Shown here: piece after piece, positions 1-11,407 of the stretch | How positions within the stretch are numbered: the stretch's first letter is position 1 | How the letters are laid out: every line of letters begins with the position of its first letter | From: Macrostomum hystrix | Lineage: Eukaryota; Platyhelminthes; Macrostomidae | DNA length: 64,000 bases | Direction: 5' to 3' | Assembly (NCBI GenBank): GCA_950097015.1 | Contig: CATNEN010000001.1 | Location: 12,670,001-12,734,000, forward strand | Translations under genes and position numbers: made by a program | The notes under the pieces: generated by a model | What the model was told of the DNA's origin: nothing | The model's input: only the letters and a program-made list of their open reading frames with translations | The model's database searches: none

Positions 1-2590
1 ATGTTTAATCTTCAGAATGAGGTTTTGGGGATGTTTAATCTTCAGAATGAGGATCTGGGTATGTTTAATCTTCAGAATGAGGATCTGGGTATGTTTAATC
101 TTCAGAATGAGGATTTTGTGATTTTTAATCTTCAGAATGAGGATCTGAGTATGTTTAACCTTCAGAATGAGGATCTGGGTATGTTAAATCTTCAGAATGA
201 GGATCTGGGTATGTTTAATATTCAGAATGAGGATCTGGGGATGTTTAATATTCAGAATGAGGATCTGGGGATGTTTAATATTCAGAATGAGGATCTGGGT
301 ATGTTTAATCTTCAGAATGAGGATCTGGGTATGTTAAATCTTCAGAATGAGGATTTGGGGATGTTTAATCTTCAGAATGAGGTTTTGGGGATGTTTAATC
401 TTCAGAATGAGGATCTGGGTATGTTTAATCTTCAGAATGAGGATCTGGGTATGTTTAATCTTCAGAATGAGGATTTTGTGATTTTTAATCTTCAGAATGA
501 GGATCTGAGTATGTTTAACCTTCAGAATGAGGATCTGGGGATGTTTAATCTTCAGAATGAGGATCTGGGTATGTTTAATCTTCAGAATGAGGATCTGGGT
601 ATGTTTAATCTTCAGAATGAGGATTTTGTGATTTTTAATCTTCAGAATGAGGATCTGAGTATGTTTAACCTTCAGAATGAGGATCTGGGTATGTTAAATC
701 TTCAGAATGAGGATCTGGGTATGTTTAATCTTCAGAATGAGGATCTGGGTATGTTTAATCTTCAGAATGAGGATTTTGTGATTTTTAATCTTCAGAATGA
801 GGATCTGAGTATGTTTAATCTTCAGAATGAGGATCTGGGTATGTTTAATCTTCAGAATGAGGATTTTGTGATTTTTAATCTTCAGAATGAGGATCTGAGT
901 ATGTTTAACCTTCAGAATGAGGATCTGGGTATGTTAAATCTTCAGAATGAGGATCTGGGTATGTTTAATATTCAGAATGAGGATCTGGGGATGTTTAATA
1001 TTCAGAATGAGGATCTGGGTATGTTTAATCTTCAGAATGAGGATCTGGGGATGTTTAATCTTCAGAATAAGGATCTGGGGATGTATAATCTTCAGAATGA
1101 GGATCTGGGGATGTATAATCTTCAGAATGAGGATCTGGGGATGTATAATCTTCAGAATGAGGATCTGGGGATGTATAATCTTCAGAATGAGAATATGGGG
1201 AGGTTTAAGCTTCAGAATGGGGATATGGGGAGGTTTAAGCTTCAGAATGGGGATATGGGGAGGTTTAAGCTACAGAATGGGGATATGGGGAGGTTTAAGC
1301 TTCATAATGGGGATATGGGGAGGTTTAAGCTACAGAATGGGGATATGGGGAGGTTTAAGCTTCAAAATGGGGATATGGGGAGGTTTAAGCTACAGAATGG
1401 GGATATGGGGAGGTTTAAGCTTCATAATGGGGATATGGGGAGGTTTAAGCTTCAGAATGGGGATATGGGGAGGTTTAAGCTACAGAATGGGGATATGGGG
1501 AGGTTTAAGCTACAGAATGGGGATATGAGGAGGTTTAAGCTTCATAATGGGGATATGGGGAGGTTTAAGCTACAGAATGGGGATATGGGGAGGTTTAAGC
1601 TTCATAATGGGGATATGGGGAGGTTTAAGCTACAGAATGGGGATATGGGGAGGTTTAAGCTTCAGAATGGGGATATGGGGAGGTTTAAGCTACAGAATGG
1701 GGATATGGGGAGGTTTAAGCTTCAAAATGGGGATATGGGGAGGTTTAAGCTACAGAATGGGGATATGGGGAGGTTTAAGCTTCAAAATGGGGATATGGGG
1801 AGGTTTAAGCTTCAGAATGGGGATATGGGGAGGTTTAAGCTACAGAATGGGGATATGGGGAGGTTTAAGCTTCATAATGGGGATATGGGGAGGTTTAAGC
1901 TACAGAATGGGGATATGAGGAGGTTTAAGCTTCATAATGGGGATATGGGGAGGTTTAAGCTACAGAATGGGGATATGGGGAGGTTTAAGCTTCATAATGG
2001 GGATATGGGGAGGTTTAAGCTACAGAATGGGGATATGGGGAGGTTTAAGCTACAGAATGGGGGTATGGGGAGGTTTAAGCTTCATAATGGGGATATGGGG
2101 AGGTTTAAGCTACAGAATGGGGATATGGGGAGGTTTAAGCTACAGAATGGGGATATGGGGAGGTTTAAGCTACAGAATGGGGATATGGGGAGGTTTAAGC
2201 TTCATAATGGGGATATGGGGAGGTTTAAGCTACAGAATGGGGATATGGGGAGGTTTAAGCTACAGAATGGGGATATGGGGTTTCATCCTCAGAATGAGGA
2301 TCAGGGGATGTTTAAGCTTCAGAATGGGGATTTAGGGAGATTTAAGCTTAGGATTGAGGATTTAGGGAGATTTTAGCTTCAGATTGAGGATTTAGGGAGA
2401 TTTAAGCTTCAGATTGAGGATTTAGGGAGATTTAAGCTTCAGATTGAGGATTTAGGGAGATTTAAGCTTAGGATTGAGGATTTAGGGAGATTTAAGCTTA
2501 GGATTGAGGATTTAGGGAGATTTAAGCTTAGGATTGAGGATTTAGCAAGATTTAAGCTTCAGATTGAGGATCTGGGAAGATTTAGTATTA
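1..2590. repeat. 30-bp minisatellite in the TBK1-like intron
   Basis: About 86 head-to-tail 30-bp units fill the window start. Three successive subfamilies share the period: an A type (1-1200, core TTTAATCTTCAGAATGAGG), a B type (1201-2280, core TTTAAGCTTCAGAATGGGG or with CTACAG, rich in HindIII sites) and a C type (2281-2590, core TTTAAGCTTCAGATTGAGG). Blocks of A are repeated at a larger scale (1-180 resembles 361-540). Because 30 is a multiple of three, a 791-codon open frame runs to 2376. It lies in an intron on the strand opposite to the kinase and has no non-repeat protein content, so I do not call it a gene. Confidence 0.97.
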
Positions 2591-2627
2591 TGATCAGGAA
2601 TCATTCATAATGAGGATTTGAACTCAC

Positions 2628-2960
2628 ATGAAAAGTAACGCCATTAATCAGCCTGACAATATTATCGTGATTTAATTTTTGCAGCAATTCAATTTCTCGC
2701 CTAGGCGGATTGCCTTTGAACACTTTGATGGCGTAGAAATCGCCAGTGTTGTTATCGCGACAACGATAGACAGACGAGGTCACGCCGTCAGCTAAGTAGT
2801 CCAGGTCAGGACAGAATGTGTAATTACCGGCCATGATTAGGTCACAGCCTCCTCGCTTACTAGACCTGGTCGGAGTGCCACCAACCGCGGCTGCTGCTGC
2901 TACTACTGCTGCACTGTTGCGTTGCATAGCGGAGCCAACACCAACTGATCTGGCGTCCAT
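2628..2960 (-). CDS. TBK1: TBK1/IKK-epsilon-like protein kinase, first coding exon (partial gene)
   Basis: This exon encodes 111 residues of the kinase N-lobe. After a low-complexity Ala-rich leader (residues 1-42) the protein has MAGNYTF, a glycine-rich-loop equivalent LADGVTSSV (57-65), AIKVF with the ATP-binding lysine (K79), and REIELLQKLNHDNIVRL (helix C and following strand). The order and wording closely follow TBK1/IKBKE, which phosphorylate IRF and autophagy adaptors downstream of STING and other sensors. Met43 aligns with the usual family start, so the leader may be a lineage extension or untranslated. A donor GTGAGTT follows directly at 2627-2621. The remaining exons lie outside the window beyond the 30-bp array. 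The first loop glycine expected in LGxG is absent (LADG), which could reduce ATP binding or be tolerated. Family assignment is good; TBK1 versus IKBKE cannot be separated from this exon. Confidence 0.8.
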
Positions 2961-3422
2961 TAATTAACAACAATTTAACAATCGAAGAAGCTACAAAACA
3001 CCAGGGCCTTGTTAAATAGTCGCACAGAACTAACTTATTTAGTACCTTATTAAATGTAAACTGTTTTCATTGGAGTACGCGTTTAATTGATGTACTTATT
3101 CTTCTGAAAAAGAGAAAGAAAATCTACAGATTCTTAGATACGTTCAAGCTACGTTTAGAATTCTAGACTAGAAGCTTACATATATAAAGACAGAAATGCA
3201 GCCAGTATTATGTAGGGTGTACATTTGTTTATGACGTTAGTCTATTTTTAGCACGCCTCAATTCGGAGTAGAGTTAGGGCTAGAAAGATTCTGAAAGTAC
3301 ATACTAAACTGTACGCATTTTCTCTAGCCTACAGTTGTCTCTTTAAAACTGGAAATAGGAAAAAAACTACATAGTTCCATGTTCACAGTGACATCTGTTC
3401 CACTTAGAGACGGCTTGTTATT
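2961..3422. other. Kinase 5' flank, no gene seen
   Basis: AT-rich sequence directly upstream of the kinase start codon, expected to hold its 5' UTR and promoter. I see no convincing TATA box at a useful distance and no open frame of interest. Confidence 0.4.
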
Positions 3423-4297
3423 ATGGAATATCTAGTGGATAGCATGGAATATCTAGTGGATAGCATGGAATATCTAGTGGATAGCATGGGATATCTTGTG
3501 GATAGCATGGGATATCTAGTGGATAGCATGGAATATCTAGTGGATAGCATGGGATATCTTGTGGATAGCATGGGATATCTAGTGGATAGCATGGGATATC
3601 TTGTGGATAGCATGGAATATCTTGTGGATAGCATGGGATATCTTGTGGATAGCATGGGATATCTTGTGGATAGCATGGGATATCTAGTGGATAGCATGGA
3701 ATATCTTGTGGATAGCATGGAATATCTAGTGGATAGCATGGGATATCTTGTGGATAGCATGGAATATCTAGTGGATAGCATGGGATATCTAGTGGATAGC
3801 ATGGGATATCTTGTGGATAGCATGGAATATCTTGTGGATAGCATGGAATATCTTGTGGATAGCATGGGATATCTTGTGGATAGCATGGAATATCTTGTGG
3901 ATAGCATGGAATATCTTGTGGATAGCATGGAATATCTTGTGGATAGCATGGAATATCTTGTGGATAGCATGGAATATCTTGTGGATAGCATGGAATATCT
4001 TGTGGATAGCATGGAATATCTTGTGGATAGCATGGAATATCTTGTGGATAGCATGGAATATCTTGTGGATAGCATGGAATATCTTGTGGATAGCATGGGA
4101 TATGTTGCGGATAGCATGGAATATCTTGTGGATAGCATGGAATATCTTGTGGATAGCATGGAATATCTTGTGGATAGCATGGAATATCTAGTGGATAGCA
4201 TGGAATATCTTGTGGATAGCATGGAATATCTAGTGGATAGCATGGAATATCTTGTGGATAGCATGGAATATCTTGTGGATAGCATGGAATATCTTGT
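3423..4297. repeat. 21-bp minisatellite (GGATAGCATGGAATATCTNG type)
   Basis: About 42 units of 21 bp, core GTGGATAGCATGGAATATCT, with G/A (GGATATC, an EcoRV site) and CTAGTGG/CTTGTGG variants. The period is a multiple of three, so both strands are open for more than 300 codons. These frames are repeat artefacts. The array ends abruptly at both edges in AT-rich unique DNA. Confidence 0.97.
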
Positions 4298-4734
4298 AAA
4301 TACTATACTTTTAAATATTAATAACCTCATAGACGTTCATTCTGCCTTTACAAGACATTGTTTTTGAAAATTTTAAAATTGCCAGTCTACTGCATGACTA
4401 TGCTTAGTAACCAACCAAAAAGGAAGATTGAACGAACATAGGCAAATTCTAGACAGTTTGTGTACAACTACGGTTAGTGTTTAACAACAACTATTATCAG
4501 TGGTGAAGAAAAGAAACTAAGCTAGAACGAGATAGATAGAAAGCATATGATTCTATAGACAGTGGTACGTCTTCGACACGAAAAACTGGCAGTAGAAATT
4601 GCACAATCTATTTTCTGTTGCCTTTTCTTCAGCAGACAGAAAAATCTAACGAACTTGAAGGCTTGGGGTTACAATATTTTTGCCATAATCATAACTTACA
4701 ATTATAGTCTTGTAACTCTCATCTTACTGTCTAA
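4298..4734. other. AT-rich spacer between arrays
   Basis: Unique AT-rich sequence without a supported gene; a 61-codon open frame here shows no recognisable protein features. Confidence 0.4.
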
Positions 4735-7700
4735 TATCAGTCTCTAATCTCACTGTCTAATCTCACTGTCTAATCTCACTGTCTAATATCAGTCTCTAAT
4801 CTCACTGTCTAATATCAGTCTCTAATCTCACTGTCTAATATCAGTCTCTAATCTCAATGTCTAATCTCACTGTCTAATATCAGTCTCTAATCTCACTGTC
4901 TAATCTCACTGTCTAATATCAGTCTCTAATCTCACTGTCTAATATCAGTCTCTAATCTCACTGTCTAATCTCACTGTCTAATATCAGTCTCTAATCTCAC
5001 TGTCTAATATCAGTCTCTAATCTCACTGTCTAATCTCACTGTCTAATATCAGTCTCTAATCTCACTGTCTAATCTCACTGTCTAATATCAGTCTCGAATC
5101 TCACTGTCTAATATCAGTCTCTAATCTCACTGTCTAATATCAGTCTCTAATCTCACTGTCTAATCTCACTGTCTAATATCAGTCTCGAATCTCACTGTCT
5201 AATATCAGTCTCTAATCTCACTGTCTAATATCAGTCTCGAATCTCACTGTCTAATATCAGTCTCTAATCTCACTGTCTAATATCAGTCTCCAATCTCACT
5301 GTCTAATCTCACTGTCTAATCTCACTGTCTAATATCACTGTCTAATCTCACTGTCTAATATCAGTCTCTAATCTCACTGTCTAATCTCACTGTCTAATAT
5401 CAGTCTCTAATCTCACTGTCTAATATCAGTCTCTAATCTCACTGTCTAATCTCACTGTCTAATATCAGTCTCTAATCTCACTGTCTAATCTCACTGTCTA
5501 ATATCAGTCTCGAATCTCACTGTCTAATATCAGTCTCTAATCTCACTGTCTAATATCAGTCTCTAATCTCACTGTCTAATCTCACTGTCTAATATCAGTC
5601 TCGAATCTCACTGTCTAATATCAGTCTCTAATCTCACTGTCTAATATCAGTCTCGAATCTCACTGTCTAATATCAGTCTCTAATCTCACTGTCTAATATC
5701 AGTCTCCAATCTCACTGTCTAATCTCACTGTCTAATCTCACTGTCTAATATCACTGTCTAATCTCACTGTCTAATCTCACTGTCTAATATCAGTCTCTAA
5801 TCTCACTGTCTAATATCAGTCTCTAATCTCACTGTCTAATCTCACTGTCTAATATCAGTCTCGAATCTCACTGTCTAATATCAGTCTCTAATCTCACTGT
5901 CTAATATCAGTCTCCAATCTCACTGTCTAATCTCACTGTCTAATCTCACTGTCTAATATCACTGTCTAATCTCACTGTCTAATCTCACTGTCTATTATCA
6001 GTCTCTAATCTCACTGTCTAATATCAGTCTCTAATCTCACTGTCTAATCTCACTGTCTAATATCAGTCTCTAATCTTACTGTCTATTATCAGTCTCTAAT
6101 CTCACTGTCTAATATCAGTCTCTAATCTCACTGTCTAATATCAGTCTCTAATCTCACTGTCTAATATCAGTCTCTAATCTCACTGTCTAATATCAGTCTC
6201 TAATCTCACTGTCTATTATCAGTCTCTAATCTCACTGTCTAATATCAGTCTCTAATCTCACTGTCTAATATCAGTCTCTAATCTCACTGTCTAATCTCAC
6301 TGTCTATTATCAGTCTCTAATCTCACTGTCTAATATCAGTCTCTAATCTCACTGTCTAATCTCAGTCTCTAATCTCACTGTCTAATCTCACTGTCTAATA
6401 TCAGTCTCTAATCTCACTGTCTATTATCAGTCTCTAATCTCACTGTCTAATCTCACTGTCTAATATCAGTCTCTAATCTCACTGTCTAATCTCACTGTCT
6501 AATATCAGTCTCTAATCTCACTGTCTAATATCAGTCTCTAATCTCACTGTCTAATCTCACTGTCTAATATCAGTCTCTAATCTCACTGTCTAATCTCACT
6601 GTCTAATATCAGTCTCGAATCTCACTGTCTAATATCAGTCTCTAATCTCACTGTCTAATATCAGTCTCTAATCTCACTGTCTAATATCAGTCTCTAATCT
6701 CACTGTCTAATCTCACTGTCTAATATCAGTCTCTAATCTCACTGTCTAATATCAGTCTCTAATCTCACTGTCTAATATCAGTCTCCAATCTCACTGTCTA
6801 ATCTCACTGTCTAATCTCACTGTCTAATCTCACTGTCTATTATCAGTCTCTAATCTCACTGTCTAATATCAGTCTCTAATCTCACTGTCTAATCTCACTG
6901 TCTAATATCAGTCTCTAATCTCACTGTCTATTATCAGTCTCTAATCTCACTGTCTAATCTCACTGTCTAATATCAGTCTCTAATCTCACTGTCTAATCTC
7001 ACTGTCTAATATCAGTCTCTAATCTCACTGTCTAATATCAGTCTCTAATCTCACTGTCTAATCTCACTGTCTAATATCAGTCTCTAATCTCACTGTCTAA
7101 TCTCACTGTCTAATATCAGTCTCGAATCTCACTGTCTAATATCAGTCTCTAATCTCACTGTCTAATCTCACTGTCTAATATCAGTCTCTAATCTCACTGT
7201 CTAATCTCACTGTCTAATATCAGTCTCTAATCTCACTGTCTAATCTCACTGTCTAATATCAGTCTCTAATCTCACTGTCTAATCTCACTGTCTAATATCA
7301 GTCTCTAATCTCACTGTCTAATATCAGTCTCTAATCTCACTGTCTAATCTCACTGTCTAATATCAGTCTCGAATCTCACTGTCTAATATCAGTCTCTAAT
7401 CTCACTGTCTAATATCAGTCTCCAATCTCACTGTCTAATCTCACTGTCTAATCTCACTGTCTAATATCACTGTCTAATCTCACTGTCTAATCTCACTGTC
7501 TATTATCAGTCTCTAATCTCACTGTCTAATATCAGTCTCTAATCTCACTGTCTAATATCAGTCTCTAATCTCACTGTCTAATCTCACTGTCTATTATCAG
7601 TCTCTAATCTCACTGTCTAATATCAGTCTCTAATCTCACTGTCTAATATCAGTCTCTAATCTCACTGTCTAATATCAGTCTCTAATCTCACTGTCTATTA

Positions 7701-8747
7701 TCAGTCTCTAATCTCACTGTCTAATCTCACTGTCTAATATCAGTCTCTAATCTCACTGTCTAATATCAGTCTCTAATCTCACTGTCTAATCTCACTGTCT
7801 AATATCAGTCTATAATCTCACTGTCTAATCTCACTGTCTATTATCAGTCTCTAATCTCACTGTCTAATATCAGTCTCTAATTTCACTGTCTATTATCAGT
7901 CTCTAATCTCACTGTCTAATATCAGTCTCTAATTTCACTGTCTAATATCAGTCTCTAATCTCACTGTCTATTATCAGTCTCTAATCTCACTGTCTAATAT
8001 CAGTCTCTAATCTCACTGTCTAATCTCACTGTCTAATATCAGTCTCTAATCTCACTGTCTATTATCAGTCTCTAATCTCACTGTCTAATCTCACTGTCTA
8101 TTATCAGTCTCTAATCTCACTGTCTAATATCAGTCTCTAATCTCACTGTCTATTATCAGTCTCTAATCTCACTGTCTAATATCAGTCTCTAATCTCACTG
8201 TCTAATATCAGTCTCTAATCTCACTGTCTAATCTCACTGTCTATTATCAGTCTCTAATCTCACTGTCTAATATCAGTCTCTAATCTCACTGTCTATTATC
8301 AGTCTCTAATCTCACTGTCTAATATCAGTCTCTAATCTCACTGTCTAATATCAGTCTCTAATCTCACTGTCTAATCTTATTCTAATATCAGTCTCTAATC
8401 TCACTGTCTAATCTTAGTCTAATATCAGTCTCTAATCTCACTGTCTAATATCAGTCTCTAATCTCACTGTCTAATATCAGTCTCTAATCTCACTGTCTAA
8501 TATCAGTCTCTAATCTCACTGTCTAATATCAGTCTCTAATCTCACTGTCTAATATCAGTCTCTAATCTCACTGTCTAATCTTATTCTAATATCAGTCTCT
8601 AATCTCACTGTCTAATCTTAGTCTAATATCAGTCTCTAATCTCACTGTCTAATATTAGTCTCTAATCTCACTGTCTAATATTAGTCTCTAATCTTACTGT
8701 CTAATCTCACTGTCTAATCTCACAGTCTAATCTCAATCTCTAATCTC
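4735..8747. repeat. 4-kb array of 13-bp units in two alternating states
   Basis: Roughly 308 units of 13 bp. Nearly all are one of two words, CTAATCTCACTGT or CTAATATCAGTCT, with rarer variants (CTATTATCAGTCT, CGAATCTCACTGT, CCAATCTCACTGT). The order of the two words is irregular but whole blocks recur: the rare CCAATCTCAC unit occurs at 5291, 5707 and 5915, spaced 416 and 208 bp (32 and 16 units), showing higher-order duplication. There are stops in all frames and no gene. Confidence 0.97.
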
Positions 8748-9534
8748 ACTGACGAATAGGTACAGGATAATCTGTAAGTAACGAACAGTGAAAACTGCAG
8801 ACACATTAACTTTGGAAAGCAGGATAATATGAGTGACACTGGGTAATCCTAAAGAATGTTTTCTTAGATAGCAACAATCTACAAAATAACGCGGATAGCC
8901 AATGAAACTACGAGTAATTATCCTAAAAGTACACGATTGGCTTATGTTAAATAAAGATGTTTTTAACACCCACACTTATGTGAATATGTTATAAAATATG
9001 AAGAAATGTATTATTATTGGATTATGAATGCTTTAAGTTATATTTAATTACTAAAATTACTAGTGCATTACAGAAAATGCTCAACTTATTAAGAAAAAAG
9101 CACACACAATGACGCACCTACTTAAATAACCAATTTCGAATTATAAAACGCAATTAGCCTACTAACAAGTAGACAGAGAAAATTGCAATAAAAAAATGCA
9201 CAATATTTTTTAGAAAAAATAGCTTTTATGCATAACAAAATTTTACTAGTTCAAATTGCTAATGGCTTTATAATAAATATTCAAATGCCAGTAAAGAAAG
9301 TTAAAGATTTACAAAAAACAAATTTAAGTACAGTTAAAAATGCGAATCATTCGAATCATTGCGAACAATGCACTGGGTTGTAGTATAGTTTTACAACATA
9401 AAGCTGTAATTCTACGACAGCAATTTAAATTTTTTGAAAAATGAGCAATTGAATATTACAATTTCGAGCATTTTAATTGATATTTTAACAACCAAACTTC
9501 TGACTAACCAGGGTTCTTATTACACAATCCAATC
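8748..9534. other. AT-rich intergenic stretch
   Basis: Strongly AT-rich DNA between two arrays. I see no coding signal, RNA gene or repeat in it apart from short A/T tracts. Confidence 0.4.
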
Positions 9535-11110
9535 TTCAGGTAGAGTTCTCATTACACTATCCAATCTTCAGGTAGAGTTCTCATTACACTATCCAACACT
9601 TCAGGTAGAGTTCTCATTACACTATCCAACACTTCAGGTAGAGTTCTCATTACACTATCCAATCTTCAGGTAGAGTTCTCATTACACTATCCAATCTTCA
9701 GGTAGAGTTCTCATTACACTATCCAACACTTCAGGTAGAGTTCTCATTACACTATCCAATCTTCAGGTAGAGTTCTCATTACACTATCCAACACTTCAGG
9801 TAGAGTTCTCATTACACTATCCAACACTTCAGGTAGAGTTCTCATTACACTATCCAATCTTCAGGTAGAGTTCTCATTACACTATCCAACACTTCAGGTA
9901 GAGTTCTCATTACACTATCCAACACTTCAGGTAGAGTTCTCATTACACTATCCAATCTTCAGGTAGAGTTCTCATTACACTATCCAACACTTCAGGTAGA
10001 GTTCTCATTACACTATCCAACACTTCAGGTAGAGTTCTCATTACACAATCCAATCTTCAGGTAGAGTTCTCATTACACTATCCAATCTTCAGGTAGAGTT
10101 CTCATTACACTATCCAACACTTCAGGTAGAGTTCTCATTACACTATCCAATCTTCAGGTAGAGTTCTCATTACACTATCCAACACTTCAGGTAGAGTTCT
10201 CATTACACTATCCAACACTTCAGGTAGAGTTCTCATTACACTATCCAATCTTCAGGTAGAGTTCTCATTACACTATCCAACACTTCAGGTAGAGTTCTCA
10301 TTACACTATCCAACACTTCAGGTAGAGTTTTCATTACACTATCCAACACTTCAGGTAGAGTTTTCATTACACTATCCAACACTTCAGGTAGAGTTCTCAT
10401 TACACTATCCAACACTTCAGGTAGAGTTCTCATTAGAGTTCTCATTACACTATCCAATCTTCAGGTAGAGTTCTCATTACACTATCCAACACTTCAGGTA
10501 GAGTTCTCATTACACTATCCAATCTTCAGGTAGAGTTTTCATTACACTATCCAACACTTCAGGTAGAGTTCTCATTACACTATCCAACACTTCAGGTAGA
10601 GTTTTCATTACACTATCCAACACTTCAGGTAGAGTTCTCATTACACTATCCAACACTTCAGGTAGAGTTCTCATTACACTATCCAACACTTCAGGTAGAG
10701 TTCTCATTACACTATCCAATCTTCAGGTAGAGTTCTCATTACACTATCCAACACTTCAGGTAGAGTTCTCATTACACTATCCAACACTTCAGGTAGAGTT
10801 CTCATTACACTATCCAACACTTCAGGTAGAGTTCTTATTACACTATCCAATCTTCAGGTAGAGTTCTTATTACACTATCCAATCTTCAGGTAGGGTTCTC
10901 ATTCAACACTTCAGGTAGAGTTCTCATTACACTATCCAACACTTCAGGTAGAGTTCTCATTACACTATCCAATCTTCAGGTAGAGTTCTCATTACACTAT
11001 CCAACACTTCAGGTAGAGTTCTCATTACACTATCCAACACTTCAGGCAGAGTTTTTATTACACTATCTAAACTTCAGGTAACGGTTCATTACACATCTAA
11101 ACTTCAGGTA
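9535..11110. repeat. 32/33-bp minisatellite just 3' of POLA1
   Basis: About 47 units with core CTTCAGGTAGAGTTCTCATT. Two length states alternate: a 33-bp unit with TCCAACACTTCAGG and a 32-bp unit with TCCAATCTTCAGG. The array decays over its last 80 bp and stops about 55 bp from the POLA1 stop codon, so it probably forms the POLA1 3' UTR or its immediate downstream DNA. Short open frames are by-products. Confidence 0.95.
11054..11059 (-). terminator. Candidate POLA1 poly(A) signal
   Basis: An AATAAA hexamer on the minus strand (TTTATT on plus) lies about 105 bp downstream of the POLA1 stop, in the degenerate edge of the 32/33-bp array. It is the nearest canonical signal; use is inferred from position only. 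Confidence 0.45.
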
Positions 11111-11164
11111 GAATAAAAACTTCAGGTAAATAGATAGTTTGAAACAGAAATTCCAGAGCACCAA

Positions 11165-11407
11165 TCAGAAGGTGGTAACAAACAAACGAGCCAAATCGAC
11201 GCAGGCATAGGCGTTGCATTCCAGAACAGATCGAACAATAGCGTTGAGTGTCGGCAAGCTCCTAGTCCAATAGTCGTAGGCGCACAGCTGAGTATAGAGT
11301 TGACGCTCGCAGTAGGCGCGCTGCAGGTGACCGCGATTGCAGGCCGGACAGACCGGCCTACCGCGATACAGTCTGCCAACCAGACGGCGAGTGCGCCACT
11401 GGCATGC
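11165..11407 (-). CDS. POLA1: POLA1 exon 11: second cysteine module and C-terminus
   Basis: Encodes residues 1481-1560 and the TGA at 11167-11165. ACQWRTR supplies the partner Cys for the FVCEDQ of exon 10, [12 protein letters not shown] gives the second pair, and [15 protein letters not shown] matches the conserved YTQLCFYRY region of POLA1. Confidence 0.92.
   Translation of the reverse strand, partial: ACQWRTRRLVGRLYRGRPVCPACNRGHLQRAYCERQLYTQLCAYDYWTRSLPTLNAIVRSVLECNAYACVDLARLFVTTF

Noticed and set aside
1-2376. 791-codon open frame with decapeptide repeats
   Set aside because: It is a 30-bp minisatellite in an intron; the period is a multiple of three, several frames are open and nothing but the repeat is encoded.
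3404-4367. Open frames above 300 codons on both strands (STRYSML and SMEYLVD repeats)
   Set aside because: Product of a 21-bp array; simultaneous openness on both strands is expected from the period.
4735-8747. CRISPR-like regular repeats
   Set aside because: Units are adjacent with no unique spacers, in a eukaryotic genome; none of the arrays here has a repeat-spacer structure.
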